Counted from the first letter of the stretch, positions 6,865-15,631 are shown. The stretch is 26,179 bases of DNA from an uncultured Clostridium sp. (GCA_900553865.1 USFC01000011.1:1-26179), one strand, 5' to 3'. Translations and numbers: made by a program. Notes: generated by a model from the sequence alone, not told the origin.

Positions 6865-8418
6865 TTATTCTTCTATTTTTTCCAAATCTTTGATTGCTGG
6901 GTCATATATTTGTTTTCCTTCATAATTAAATCTTGAACCGTGACATGGGCAGTCCCATGTTTTGTCTAAATTATTCCAAGAAAGCATGCATCCTAAATGA
7001 CTGCAATATGGTTTTATTAAAAATATTTTTCCTTTCTCATCTCTATATGCTCCTATTTTTTGACCTTCTATTTCTATTATTTTTCCTTCTCCTTGTTTTA
7101 CATCTTTTACATATTCTTCTATGTTTTTTAGTTTATTAATTACTAATGAATAGCTTACTTCCTTTAATATATTTGCTAATTCTTTATGATTTTTTATTGG
7201 TTTTAATCTTGTTGATTCAAATACTTCTTTATATTTATTTTCTTTTCCTAAAATTTTGTCTGTAATTATATTTGCTGCAATGTTTGAGGTTGTCATTCCC
7301 CATTTTTTATATCCTGTTGCTACATATACATTTGGCATTAAGTTTGAAAATTCTCCTATATATGGTATTTTGTCTAAGGATATGCAGTCCTCGGTATTCC
7401 ATCTGTATAACACTTTGCTATCTGGATAAAGGTTTTTGGCAATTTCTTCTAATTTTTTATAGCTATCTTTTAAGTCTATTTTTTCTCCTGTTTTGTGCTT
7501 CATTCCTCCTACTAATAGCAAGCGCTTTTCTCCATTTTTTGCTGTTCTTAAAGATATTGTTGGCTCTTCTGTACATATATACATTCCTTCAAATAGTGGC
7601 TCTTTGGTTTCTACTGCTATTAGATATGAGGTTTCTTGATACATTTTCATAAAATAAAATCCCGGAAATGTTATTATTGGATAGTGTGATGCAAGTATAA
7701 CTATTTTTGCATTTACTTTTGCTTCATCTGTTATAATTTCATATCCATCTTCTTTTTTCTTAATTTCTAATACTTTTGTGTGTTCATATATTTTTCCTTT
7801 TCTTTCTTCTATTTTGTTTGCCAGACCTTCTGCATATAAACATGGATTGAATTGTGCTTGATTTTTGTATTTTATTGCTGCTAATACTTCTTTTTCTATG
7901 CTTATATGATTTTTGTTGGATTCTTTTTCTTTATTTTTTATTGGCAATGGTATTTCTTTTACTAGTTCGCATGGAAATTCTAAATATTCTAATGCTTCTA
8001 CTTCTTTTTTTATTTTTTCAACTTCTTCTTGTTTTTGTGTGAAAATGTATGCATCTTGTCTTTCAAAATCACATTTAATGTTTTCTTCTTCTACTATTTT
8101 AGCTATATTTTTTATTGCTTTTTCGTTTGCTTCTAAATATTGTTTTGCTTTATTTTTTCCTTCTGTTTGTAATAAATAATTATAAAACAAACCATGTCCA
8201 CTTGTTATTTTTCCTGTTGTATTTCCACTTGTATGGCTGCAGATTGTGTTTTTTTCTAGTATAACTACCTCTTTGTTTTCTTTGCTTAAATAATAGCCAC
8301 AACTAAGCCCTGTTAAGCCTCCTCCTATTATTGCAATTTCTGTTTTTATTTCTTCTTGTAATTTTTCATATTCTTTTTTATTATCTTTTACAGAAGAAAT
8401 CCAATATGAATTATCCAT
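6865..8418 (-). CDS. FAD-dependent oxidoreductase with C-terminal Rieske domain
   Basis: The 517-residue product has a dinucleotide-binding motif IAIIGGGLTGLSCGYYLS (Gly32/33/34) of the DAO/glycine-oxidase type at the N-terminus, the FAD-contacting ATGYKKWGMTTS segment near residue 385, and a Rieske [2Fe-2S] site at the C-terminus: CSHLGC with Cys472 and His474, then CPCHGSRF with Cys490 and His493. This order matches YhfW-type proteins of Bacilli and Clostridia, whose substrate is not known. Electrons would pass between the flavin and the cluster. There is no signal peptide, so it is cytoplasmic. AAGGAGG lies six bases before the ATG. It starts 29 bases after htrA on the same strand and ends at a strong terminator, so the two form an operon. 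Confidence 0.93.
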   Translation of the reverse strand: MDNSYWISSVKDNKKEYEKLQEEIKTEIAIIGGGLTGLSCGYYLSKENKEVVILEKNTICSHTSGNTTGKITSGHGLFYNYLLQTEGKNKAKQYLEANEKAIKNIAKIVEEENIKCDFERQDAYIFTQKQEEVEKIKKEVEALEYLEFPCELVKEIPLPIKNKEKESNKNHISIEKEVLAAIKYKNQAQFNPCLYAEGLANKIEERKGKIYEHTKVLEIKKKEDGYEIITDEAKVNAKIVILASHYPIITFPGFYFMKMYQETSYLIAVETKEPLFEGMYICTEEPTISLRTAKNGEKRLLLVGGMKHKTGEKIDLKDSYKKLEEIAKNLYPDSKVLYRWNTEDCISLDKIPYIGEFSNLMPNVYVATGYKKWGMTTSNIAANIITDKILGKENKYKEVFESTRLKPIKNHKELANILKEVSYSLVINKLKNIEEYVKDVKQGEGKIIEIEGQKIGAYRDEKGKIFLIKPYCSHLGCMLSWNNLDKTWDCPCHGSRFNYEGKQIYDPAIKDLEKIEE

Positions 8419-8447
8419 TAAAATCCTCCTTTTATATTTTTTCTATC

Positions 8448-9578
8448 TTATTTTTTTCCTAATGTTACTTTTATTTGTTGTTCTTTATTGTTTCTTAGAA
8501 TTGTAAGATTTACTTCTTCTCCCGGCTTTTTAGTGTATATATAACATCTTAAATCGCACATTTTATTTAGTTTTAGATTGTCTATTTTTGTAATTACATC
8601 TCCTATTTTTAATCCTGTTTTTGCAGCGTTTGAGTCTAATGCAATTTGTCCTACATATATTCCTTGCGTTGATTCTACTTTTTCGTCTATATATGGAATT
8701 ATGTTTTTGTCATATGCAAATATTCCTAGTGTTGCTTCTTCAAATTTATCTTCTTTTATATATGCTTCTATTATCGGTTTTGTTATGTTTATTGGAACTG
8801 CAAAGCCTATTCCTTCTGCTGATGTGATTTTTACAGATGTAATTCCTACTACGTTTCCATCTAAATTGATGAGCGGTCCTCCGCTATTTCCTGGGTTTAT
8901 TGTTGCATCTGTTTGAATTAAATCTTCCATATATACGCTTTGGTCGTTTTCGTCTATTCTAACGGTTCTACTTGTTGCACTGATAATTCCTGCGGTTACT
9001 GTTCTTTGAAATTCGTACCCTATTGGATTTCCTATTGCATATACTTGCTCTCCCACATGCACGTTGTTTGAATCGCCTAAGATTGCATATGGCAAGTTTT
9101 TTACGCTTATTTTACATATTGATAAATCCAAATTACTGTCTGACCATACTACGTTTGCCGTATAGCTTCTTCCATTTTCTAGTGTTACATAGCAGTTGCT
9201 ATATTTGCTTCCTGTAACATGTTCGTTAGATAAAATATATCCATTTTCTGATACTATTACTCCTGTTCCTAGTCCCAATTGACTTGCACCATCTTTTAAG
9301 AATATTGTGCTTCCTGCATTTTTTATTTTTGAAATTCCCACAACACATGATGTGACTTTTTCAATGACTTCTGTTATTTGAGTGCCTTGTTCTTTCATTG
9401 CTTCTACGCTTTTTATTGTTTTGGTTGCTTCTACTCCTTGTGTTTCGTATGTATTTATTTGTATTCCTTCATATATTTTGTAACAAAAGATGCTGCTTAT
9501 AGAGGTTAATACTATTATTACAAATATAAGTGCTAGATTTTTTAATTTTTGTTTTGAGCTTTTTTTCACTTTATACAT
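8448..9578 (-). CDS. htrA: HtrA/DegP-type trypsin-like serine protease with PDZ domain
   Basis: HtrA proteases degrade misfolded proteins at the cell surface. The 376-residue product has a basic N-terminus and one transmembrane anchor (about residues 15-33), then a trypsin-like domain with His120 (LSNEHVTG), Asp151 (SNLDLSICK) and Ser232 (NPGNSGGPL), and a C-terminal PDZ domain (about 280-376, with LKIGDVITKIDNLKLNK). All three catalytic residues are present, so it should be active outside the membrane. AAGGAGG precedes the ATG. It is divergent from the HD-GYP gene across 89 bases and is followed closely by the FAD/Rieske oxidoreductase. Such membrane HtrA genes are often envelope-stress induced, but no special operator was seen. 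Confidence 0.95.
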   Translation of the reverse strand: MYKVKKSSKQKLKNLALIFVIIVLTSISSIFCYKIYEGIQINTYETQGVEATKTIKSVEAMKEQGTQITEVIEKVTSCVVGISKIKNAGSTIFLKDGASQLGLGTGVIVSENGYILSNEHVTGSKYSNCYVTLENGRSYTANVVWSDSNLDLSICKISVKNLPYAILGDSNNVHVGEQVYAIGNPIGYEFQRTVTAGIISATSRTVRIDENDQSVYMEDLIQTDATINPGNSGGPLINLDGNVVGITSVKITSAEGIGFAVPINITKPIIEAYIKEDKFEEATLGIFAYDKNIIPYIDEKVESTQGIYVGQIALDSNAAKTGLKIGDVITKIDNLKLNKMCDLRCYIYTKKPGEEVNLTILRNNKEQQIKVTLGKK

Positions 9579-9637
9579 TTTTGTTTCCTCCTTTATTTTA
9601 ATTTTTTCCCTTTTTTAGTGTTTTAATCATTTTTTTA

Positions 9638-9646
9638 TGTTATAAT
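9638..9646 (+). promoter_or_regulatory. Extended -10 promoter of the HD-GYP gene
   Basis: TGTTATAAT fits TGnTATAAT exactly. The -35 region is weak, which is normal for extended -10 promoters. Transcription would start about 9653, only 15 bases before the ATG, leaving just enough room for GGAGG at 9658-9662. Confidence 0.6.
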
Positions 9647-9667
9647 ATTTTTGTGTTGGAGGTTTAT

Positions 9668-10324
9668 ATGGAAGATTTATCTAATAAAAAGAAATTCTTT
9701 TTTAATATTCCTACCGATTCTTTATCGGCTGATAGTTCTCAAGCATTGATTGATTTTTTCGAAGATGAAGTAGATAAAAAAGACCACTATACAAAATGTC
9801 ATTGCAATAGGGTTTCTGAATATTGTGTTTTGATTGGCAAAAAGTTGGGGTTGCCTAAGGAAGATTTAGATAGCTTGCGCATTGGAGGGCTTTTCCACGA
9901 TATTGGAAAGCTTGGTATTCCTGATAATATTTTGAAGAAGGAATCTAAACTTACGAATGAAGAGTATTATGAGATTCAAACTCATACTATGCTTGGTGTT
10001 GATATTTTAACTAAAAATAAGGTTTTTAAAGAAATTATTCCTATTGTTGAATATCACCATGAAAAATATGATGGGAATGGTTATCCTTTTAAATTAAAAG
10101 GTGATGAAATTCCATTGTCCGCTAGAATTACTGCTGTTGCTGATACTTTTGATGCCATGACTTCTAAAAGAAGTTATAGAGATTCTTTGCCTTTAGCAAA
10201 TGTTACAAGTGAACTTAAAAGGTGTTCTGGAACACAGTTTGACCCCAATATTGTAAATGTTTTTTTGGATATTTTAGATAATGAATATGAGGAAATAGAG
10301 GAAATTAAGAAAAAATATAATTGA
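9668..10324 (+). CDS. HD-GYP domain phosphodiesterase
   Basis: HD-GYP proteins usually hydrolyse cyclic di-GMP. The 218-residue product is almost all catalytic domain: metal ligands HD (LFHDIGKLGIPD, His77/Asp78), the paired His130/His131, the GYP signature (DGNGYP, residues 135-140), ADTFDAMTSKRSYR and the closing GTQFDP. There is no attached sensor or receiver domain, so any input must come through a partner or expression level. The start at ATG 9668 is chosen because GGAGG overlaps the longer GTG frame. It is one of few plus-strand genes here, is monocistronic, and converges on tex with a shared terminator. Activity on c-di-GMP is a family inference. Confidence 0.93.
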   Translation: MEDLSNKKKFFFNIPTDSLSADSSQALIDFFEDEVDKKDHYTKCHCNRVSEYCVLIGKKLGLPKEDLDSLRIGGLFHDIGKLGIPDNILKKESKLTNEEYYEIQTHTMLGVDILTKNKVFKEIIPIVEYHHEKYDGNGYPFKLKGDEIPLSARITAVADTFDAMTSKRSYRDSLPLANVTSELKRCSGTQFDPNIVNVFLDILDNEYEEIEEIKKKYN

Positions 10325-10347
10325 AGTTTTTCTTAATTATAGATGTC

Positions 10348-10387
10348 AAAAAAGAACTTGTACGTTTTTTATTTACAAGTTCTTTTT
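10348..10387. terminator. Bidirectional terminator between HD-GYP and tex genes
   Basis: AAAAAGAACTTGTA (from 10349) pairs with TACAAGTTCTTTTT (10374-10387). The arms end in A and T runs, so it can act on both converging transcripts. Confidence 0.88.
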
Positions 10388-10391
10388 GGGT

Positions 10392-12551
10392 TTATATTTT
10401 CATACTTAATTTTACTTTTTGTCTTTCCATATCTATTGCTATAACTTTTACTTTTACAACATCTCCTACTGAAACTATTTCAGATGGATTTTTAACAAAT
10501 TTATCACTCATTTCAGATATATGTACTAAGCCGTCATGTTTTACCCCAACATCTACAAATGCTCCAAAATCTATTACATTTCTTACTGTTCCTGTTAAAA
10601 TTTGACCTTCTCTTAAATCTTCAAATTTTAAAACATCACTACGAAGAACTGGCTTTGGCATTCCTTCACGAGGGTCTCTTCCTGGTTTTGAAAGCTCTTC
10701 TATAATGTCTTTTAATGTCATACTTCCTACTTGCAATTCTTTGCTAGTCTTTTCTATGTCTACTCTTGCTAATTTTTCTTTTATTTCTTTTAAAGATTCT
10801 TTATTTAATAAATCTTCTTTTTTGTATCCTATAGATTTTAATAAATTTTCTGCTACTTCATAGCTTTCTGGGTGAACGCTTGTTATTTCCAATGGATTTT
10901 TCCCATTAAATACTCTTATAAATCCTGCACATTGTTCAAATGCTACTTTTCCTAGTTTTGGGACCTTTAAAAGTTCTTTTCTTTCTTTTAATTTTCCATT
11001 TTCATCTCTATATTTTACAATGTTGTTTGCAATAGTTTTATTTATTCCAGATACATAAGATAAAAGTGATGGTGTTGCAGTGTTTACGTCTACTCCTACT
11101 TTGTTTACGGCTTCTTCAACAACTCCTGTTAAACTTTCTCCTAATTTCTTTTGGTCTACATCATGTTGATATTGTCCTACACCTATTGCTTTTGGCTCTA
11201 TTTTTACAAGTTCAGCAAGCGGATCTTGCAATCTTCTTGCTATTGAAATTGCTCCTCTTAAAGAAACATTTATATCTGGATATTCTTCTGTTGCAAGCTT
11301 AGATGCAGAATATACTGACGCTCCTGCTTCTGAAACTATTGCATAATGTACTTCTTTTCCATATTTTTCTTTAACTTCTTTTATGACATCCGCCACAAAC
11401 ATTTCAGATTCACGAGAAGCTGTTCCATTTCCAATTGCAAACATATCTACATTATATTTTGCAATTAAATTAATTAAAACTTTTTTAGCACCTTCAACAT
11501 CATTTTGAGGTTCTGTTGGGTAAATTGTTGTTGTGTCTAATAATTTTCCAGTTTCATCAATTACTGCAATTTTGCAACCTGTTCTATAGGCAGGGTCAAA
11601 TCCAATAACAGTTAAACCTAAAAGTGGTGCTCCAAGTAATAATTGTTTAGCATTTTGCCCAAAGACTTTTATTGCTTGCTCTTCTGCTTTTTCAGTTAAA
11701 TCCGAACGAATTTCTCTTTCTATTGATGGTTCAATTAATCGTTTCCAACTATCTAAAACTGTATTTTTTAGCATTTCTGTAAATTGTGTATTTCCTTTTA
11801 TAGTGTCTTTTTCTATTATTTCTAGTATTTTTTCTTCAGGCTTTGTTATTTTTACTTTTAAAAATTCTTCTTTTTCCCCACGATTAATTGCTAAAATTCT
11901 ATGACTTGGAATTCTATTTACTTTTTCACTAAAATCATAATACATTTCATAATTTGATTTTTCATCTTCTTTAGCTGCTTTTGTCTCAATTATTCCATCT
12001 CTATATGTAAGTCTTTTTATTTGTTTTCTATATTCAGCATTATCTGAAATATTTTCTGCAATTATATCTAACGCTCCTGCAATTGCCTCTTCTACAGAAT
12101 TTACTTCTTTTTCTCCATTTAAATATTCTTTTGCTATATCGTAAATAGGTGTTTTTTCTTGTTGCATATAAATAATATTAGCTAAAGGTTCTAATCCTTT
12201 TTCTTTAGCTATAGTTGCTCTTGTTCTCTTTTTTTGTTTATATGGTCTATAAATATCTTCAACTTCTGCTAAAGTTTTTGCAATTTGTAATGCTATAACA
12301 ATCTCATCTGTTAACTTTCCTTGGCTTTCAATTGAATTTACAACCTCTTGTTTTCTTGTTTCCAAATTTCTTAAATATGTAAGTCTTTCGCCTAAATCTC
12401 TTAAAATCTCATCTGAAAGCCCACCTGTAACTTCTTTTCTATAACGCGCTATAAAAGGTATTGTATTTCCTTCATCTATTAACGCAACCGTCTTTTCAAC
12501 TTGATTTTCCTTTATATTTAATTCTTCTGCAATTTGTTTATTTATATTCAT
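10392..12551 (-). CDS. tex: Tex family transcription accessory RNA-binding protein
   Basis: Tex proteins are conserved cytoplasmic nucleic-acid-binding proteins that affect transcription and RNA turnover. The 719-residue product has the N-terminal Tex helices (PFIARYRKEVTGGLSD near residue 33), a YqgF/RNase H-like domain (GFDPAYRTGCKIAVIDETG), a helix-hairpin-helix region (NTATPSLLSYVSGI, then VPKLGKVAFEQCAGF) and a C-terminal S1 domain (GTVRNVIDFGAFVDVGVKHD). The length is standard. ATG 12551 is chosen because GGAGGT (12556-12561) lies four bases upstream. A longer frame to 12611 translates the adjacent REP element and should not be used. The REP fills the whole gap between this ribosome binding site and the stop of the RAYT gene. 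Confidence 0.95.
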   Translation of the reverse strand: MNINKQIAEELNIKENQVEKTVALIDEGNTIPFIARYRKEVTGGLSDEILRDLGERLTYLRNLETRKQEVVNSIESQGKLTDEIVIALQIAKTLAEVEDIYRPYKQKKRTRATIAKEKGLEPLANIIYMQQEKTPIYDIAKEYLNGEKEVNSVEEAIAGALDIIAENISDNAEYRKQIKRLTYRDGIIETKAAKEDEKSNYEMYYDFSEKVNRIPSHRILAINRGEKEEFLKVKITKPEEKILEIIEKDTIKGNTQFTEMLKNTVLDSWKRLIEPSIEREIRSDLTEKAEEQAIKVFGQNAKQLLLGAPLLGLTVIGFDPAYRTGCKIAVIDETGKLLDTTTIYPTEPQNDVEGAKKVLINLIAKYNVDMFAIGNGTASRESEMFVADVIKEVKEKYGKEVHYAIVSEAGASVYSASKLATEEYPDINVSLRGAISIARRLQDPLAELVKIEPKAIGVGQYQHDVDQKKLGESLTGVVEEAVNKVGVDVNTATPSLLSYVSGINKTIANNIVKYRDENGKLKERKELLKVPKLGKVAFEQCAGFIRVFNGKNPLEITSVHPESYEVAENLLKSIGYKKEDLLNKESLKEIKEKLARVDIEKTSKELQVGSMTLKDIIEELSKPGRDPREGMPKPVLRSDVLKFEDLREGQILTGTVRNVIDFGAFVDVGVKHDGLVHISEMSDKFVKNPSEIVSVGDVVKVKVIAIDMERQKVKLSMKI

Positions 12552-12562
12552 CTTTACCTCCG

Positions 12563-12620
12563 AACACCAGGGACGGTCCTTTTCGTTCCGAATTCGGAAC
12601 ACTTGGGACACTCCTTGTGT
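12563..12620 (-). repeat. REP element 1, between the RAYT stop and tex SD
   Basis: The 58-bp element is centred on the perfect 16-bp palindrome GTTCCGAATTCGGAAC (12585-12600). One arm contains AGGGACGGTCCTTT and the other GGGACACTCCTT. It is inverted relative to REP 2 and REP 3 and fills the gap from one base past the RAYT stop codon to the Shine-Dalgarno of tex. Confidence 0.9.
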
Positions 12621-13403
12621 CTAATTTTTCTTTTTTATTTCTTTATAGTCATTTAATATTTTACTTAATTTTATTCTACTTATTCCTATATTTTCTGCTA
12701 ATTTTGTTTTGGTTGGTTTCAACTCCATTGAATTATACAATTTTTTTATTAATCTTTTTTCTTCTTGTAATTCTCTTAATGTTATCTCTTCTTTTTGTAT
12801 AAATTTATCTATTTCATCTTGCAATTTTCCTTCTGTAATTTCTTCTTTTTCTAATTCTTTAAATAGTTTTTCATCATATTCAATTTTTAAAAATTCTTTT
12901 AAATAATTATATTTTGAATTGAATATTTTTTGTATTAATTCTTCTGTAACAATTCCTCTTTTATTTATATAATCATTATAACTTGAATATCTATATTCTT
13001 TTTCTAATTTTACAATGCCAGCTTTTACTGGATTCATATGCACATACTTAATACACTTTGTTAAATAATCTTGATTATTTATTTCCTTACATTCAAATCT
13101 ATTTCTAAATACATACCCTACTCTTTTTTCCTCTTTATTATAATTTATTGCATATGTTGTATTTAGTTTTCTCATAAATGTAGTAAGTTCATTTATATCT
13201 TTTGTATATACAATTATATGTACATGGTTTTCCATTACGCAAAAACTTATAATGTCTATTTTTTGCTTTTCTTTAAAAAATTTCATTAAATATATATACT
13301 TTTCTTTACACTTATTATTATAAAATATCTTTTCTTTTTTTATTCCTTGAACCATTACATGGAAAAATCCAATCTCTAAATCTTTTCTTGCCTTACGGGG
13401 CAT
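12621..13403 (-). CDS. REP-associated tyrosine transposase (RAYT, Y1/HUH family)
   Basis: RAYTs are IS200/IS605-related single-strand DNA endonucleases that recognise REP palindromes. The 260-residue product starts MPRKARKDLEIGFFHVMVQG and has the HUH motif (MENHVHIIV, His60 and His62) and the catalytic tyrosine in KYVHMNPVKAGIV (Tyr120). The family signature YRYSSYNDY is present. The C-terminal 90 residues are a charged helical extension ending in an HTH-like segment (KTKLAENIGISRIKLSKILN), as in many Firmicute RAYTs. AAGAAGG lies eight bases before the ATG. REP elements in opposite orientations flank the gene on both sides, as expected for a RAYT with its substrate. It appears intact, so it may be active. 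Confidence 0.93.
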   Translation of the reverse strand: MPRKARKDLEIGFFHVMVQGIKKEKIFYNNKCKEKYIYLMKFFKEKQKIDIISFCVMENHVHIIVYTKDINELTTFMRKLNTTYAINYNKEEKRVGYVFRNRFECKEINNQDYLTKCIKYVHMNPVKAGIVKLEKEYRYSSYNDYINKRGIVTEELIQKIFNSKYNYLKEFLKIEYDEKLFKELEKEEITEGKLQDEIDKFIQKEEITLRELQEEKRLIKKLYNSMELKPTKTKLAENIGISRIKLSKILNDYKEIKKKN

Positions 13404-13454
13404 AATACTACCTTCTTTCTTTTTATTATTTAGCCCCTATTTTATTTTTTATTA

Positions 13455-13509
13455 AAGGAATGTCCCCCATGTTCCGAATTTGGAACGGAAAAGTCCGTCC
13501 CTAGTGTTA
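13455..13509 (+). repeat. REP element 2, upstream of the RAYT gene
   Basis: Centred on GTTCCGAATTTGGAAC (13471-13486, one mismatch from a perfect palindrome), with arms GTCCCCC and GGAAAAGTCCGTCCCTAG. It is inverted relative to REP 1. Its outer end (AGTGTTA on the plus strand) supplies the TAA stop of the zinc-ribbon gene. Confidence 0.88.
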
Positions 13510-13875
13510 CTCTTTCGTTATACTAACAATTTTAGGTTTTGATGTAAGTGCCCCTACTCCTAATTTAAATATAACTTTTACATTTGGTGCTTTTTCTGTT
13601 ATTTCTATATCGTATTGTCCATTTCCACTCCATATGTCAAATGCTATTCTATGTTTTCCAAATGGCATTCTTACTTTTTCAGATTTTCCTGCTGCTACAC
13701 TTGTTATTAATTTTCCGTCTATAAATATTTTTATTGGCACTAATACTCCATAAAATTGATTTTGTCTTTCAAATGTAATCGTTCCTTTTGTAAGATAACC
13801 TTCTAAAGAGTTACCACAATTAGTACAAAATTTGCTTGTTTCTTCTACTTCTTTTCCACATTTATTACAGAACAT
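13507..13875 (-). CDS. Zinc-ribbon domain protein
   Basis: A 122-residue protein opens with a zinc ribbon, two CxxC knuckles (MFCNKCGKEV and FCTNCGNSL, Cys3/6/17/20). A beta-rich domain of about 85 residues follows (VPIKIFIDGKLITSVAAGKS, then MPFGKHRIAFDIWSG), which looks like a small immunoglobulin-like or PEGA-like fold. There is no signal peptide or membrane segment. AAGGAG lies eight bases before the ATG. It stands between two REP elements and its stop codon is inside REP 2. Such double-zinc-ribbon-led proteins are common in Clostridia, but no specific function is known to me. Confidence 0.8.
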   Translation of the reverse strand: MFCNKCGKEVEETSKFCTNCGNSLEGYLTKGTITFERQNQFYGVLVPIKIFIDGKLITSVAAGKSEKVRMPFGKHRIAFDIWSGNGQYDIEITEKAPNVKVIFKLGVGALTSKPKIVSITKE

Positions 13876-13906
13876 GTTGATATCTCCTTTTATTTAATTT
13901 TTCTTT

Positions 13907-13937
13907 AACTGTTTTTTTCCCGTCCCCAAAAACAGTT
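13907..13937 (-). terminator. Hairpin with a REP-like GGGGACGGG loop
   Basis: AACTGTTTTT and AAAAACAGTT (13907-13916 and 13928-13937) form a 10-bp stem. The loop on the minus strand reads GGGGACGGGAA, resembling the GGGACGG core of the nearby REPs. It lies between the ABC-F stop and the zinc-ribbon start and could terminate ABC-F transcription. Confidence 0.5.
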
Positions 13938-13973
13938 ACTTTTTTTACTTTTTTCCAGTTTTCCAAATAGTTT

Positions 13974-14028
13974 AAGGTCTGTCCCTTATGTTCCGAATTC
14001 GGAACGGAAAGGACCGTCCCTAGTGTTA
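13974..14028 (+). repeat. REP element 3, at the ABC-F stop codon
   Basis: Centred on a perfect copy of GTTCCGAATTCGGAAC (13990-14005), with arms GTCTGTCCCTTA and GGAAAGGACCGTCCCTAG. It has the same orientation as REP 2. The TAA stop of the ABC-F gene (14026-14028) is the outer end of the element. Confidence 0.9.
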
Positions 14029-15606
14029 CTCGATTCCTAGGTATTCGTTGTAGGTTACTTCTCTATCTACAACTTTATCTAGTTTTATATCTATTATTCT
14101 ATTTGCTACTGTTTGTGTTAGTTGGTGGTCGTGTGATGTGAATATGATGTTTCCTTTAAATTTTTTCATTCCTTCGTTTAGTGCCGTTATACTTTCCATG
14201 TCTAAATGGTTGGTTGGTTCGTCCATTATTAAGAAGTTGGCTCCTGAAAGCATCATTTTTGAAAGTACACATCTTACTTTTTCGCCACCTGATAGTACTT
14301 TTACATATTTTAGTGCTTCTTCACCTGAAAATAACATTCTCCCTAAGAAGCTTCTTACATATGTTTCGTCTGGGTCTTTTGAATATTGACGAAGCCAATC
14401 TGTTATTGGCATATCTTCTTCGAATAAGTAGTTGTTGTCTTTAGGGAAATATGTATTTGTAATTGTAGTTCCCCATTCTATTTCACCTTCGTCTGGCTTT
14501 ATTTCTCCTGCTATTATTTGGAATAATACTGTTTTTGCATTTTCGTTGTCTGCTAAAAATGCTATTTTATCATCTGCTTTTACTACAAATGAAACATTGT
14601 CTAATAATTTTTCTCCATTTATTGTTTTTGAAATATTTTTAACTTTTAATATTTCTTTCCCTGGTTCTCTATCTGGCTTGAAATCTATGTATGGATATCT
14701 TCTATTTGATGGTTTTATTTCGTCTAATTCTATTTTTTCTAATGATTTTTTTCTTGATGTTGCTTGTTTCGATTTTGAAGCATTTGCACTAAATCTTGCA
14801 ATAAATGCTTGTAATTCTTTTATTTTTTCTTCTTTCTTTTTATTTTGTTCTTTCATTTGTTTTGCTAAAAGTTGGCTTGATTCATACCAGAAATCATAGT
14901 TTCCTGGATATACTTTTATTTGTCCAAAGTCAACATCTGCAATGTGTGTACATACTTTGTTTAGAAAATATCTATCGTGTGATACTACTATTACTGTGTT
15001 TTCAAAGTTAATTAAAAATTCTTCAAGCCATGCTATACTTTTTAAGTCTAAATCGTTTGTAGGCTCGTCCAATAGTAATATATCTGGATTTCCAAATAAT
15101 GCTTGTGCTAAAAGTACTTTTACTTTTTCCTTTGCTTCTAGTTCACTCATTAATTTGTAATGATTTTCTGTTTCTATTCCTAAATCATTTAAAAGTACAG
15201 CTGCATCAGATTCTGCATTCCATCCATCTAATTCTGCAAATCTTTCTTCTAATTTTGCTGCTTTCATTCCGTCTTCTTCGCTAAAATCTGGTTTTGCATA
15301 AATAGCTTCTTTTTCTTTCATTATATTGTATAATTCTTGGTTTCCCATTATAACTGTATCCATTACAGTGTATTCTTCGTAGGCAAAGTGGTCTTGCTTT
15401 AATACAGATAATCTTTCTGTTTTTTCTTTTGTTACTTCTCCTTTGCTTGGTTCTAGTTCTCCTGACAAAACTTTTAAGAATGTTGATTTTCCTGCGCCAT
15501 TTGCCCCAATTATTCCATAGCAACATCCTTTATTGAATTTTATATTTACGTCTTCAAATAGTGTTCTTTTTCCAAATCTAATAGTAACTCCTACCGCATT
15601 TAACAT
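14026..15606 (-). CDS. ABC-F family ATPase, YkpA/YbiT-like
   Basis: ABC-F proteins are soluble twin-ATPase factors that act at the ribosome; some give antibiotic resistance and others tune translation. The 526-residue product has a first domain with Walker A GANGAGKST (34-42) and Walker B ILLLDEPTNDLD, but a degenerate signature (MSELEAKEK). A linker rich in Lys/Glu (about 240-300) follows, then a second domain with degenerate Walker A (ADNENAKTV) but intact LSGGE and FLIMDEPTNHLD. These same deviations mark the YkpA type as I recall it. It has no membrane domain. AAGGAGG precedes the ATG. A good promoter and a structured leader lie upstream, which suggests regulated expression. Its stop lies in REP 3. 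Confidence 0.92.
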   Translation of the reverse strand: MLNAVGVTIRFGKRTLFEDVNIKFNKGCCYGIIGANGAGKSTFLKVLSGELEPSKGEVTKEKTERLSVLKQDHFAYEEYTVMDTVIMGNQELYNIMKEKEAIYAKPDFSEEDGMKAAKLEERFAELDGWNAESDAAVLLNDLGIETENHYKLMSELEAKEKVKVLLAQALFGNPDILLLDEPTNDLDLKSIAWLEEFLINFENTVIVVSHDRYFLNKVCTHIADVDFGQIKVYPGNYDFWYESSQLLAKQMKEQNKKKEEKIKELQAFIARFSANASKSKQATSRKKSLEKIELDEIKPSNRRYPYIDFKPDREPGKEILKVKNISKTINGEKLLDNVSFVVKADDKIAFLADNENAKTVLFQIIAGEIKPDEGEIEWGTTITNTYFPKDNNYLFEEDMPITDWLRQYSKDPDETYVRSFLGRMLFSGEEALKYVKVLSGGEKVRCVLSKMMLSGANFLIMDEPTNHLDMESITALNEGMKKFKGNIIFTSHDHQLTQTVANRIIDIKLDKVVDREVTYNEYLGIE

Positions 15607-15631
15607 TTTTTTCCTCCTTACGTTCTTTTTG

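Noticed and set aside
6933..8179. Several plus-strand hydrophobic reading frames
   Set aside because: They lie antisense to the FAD/Rieske gene, lack ribosome binding sites and reflect T-rich complementary codons.
12552..12611. 20-residue N-terminal extension of Tex
   Set aside because: It translates REP element 1, and a proper ribosome binding site lies four bases before ATG 12551.
14138..15284. Multiple plus-strand frames opposite the ABC-F gene
   Set aside because: They are antisense shadows of a well-supported ABC-F coding region.
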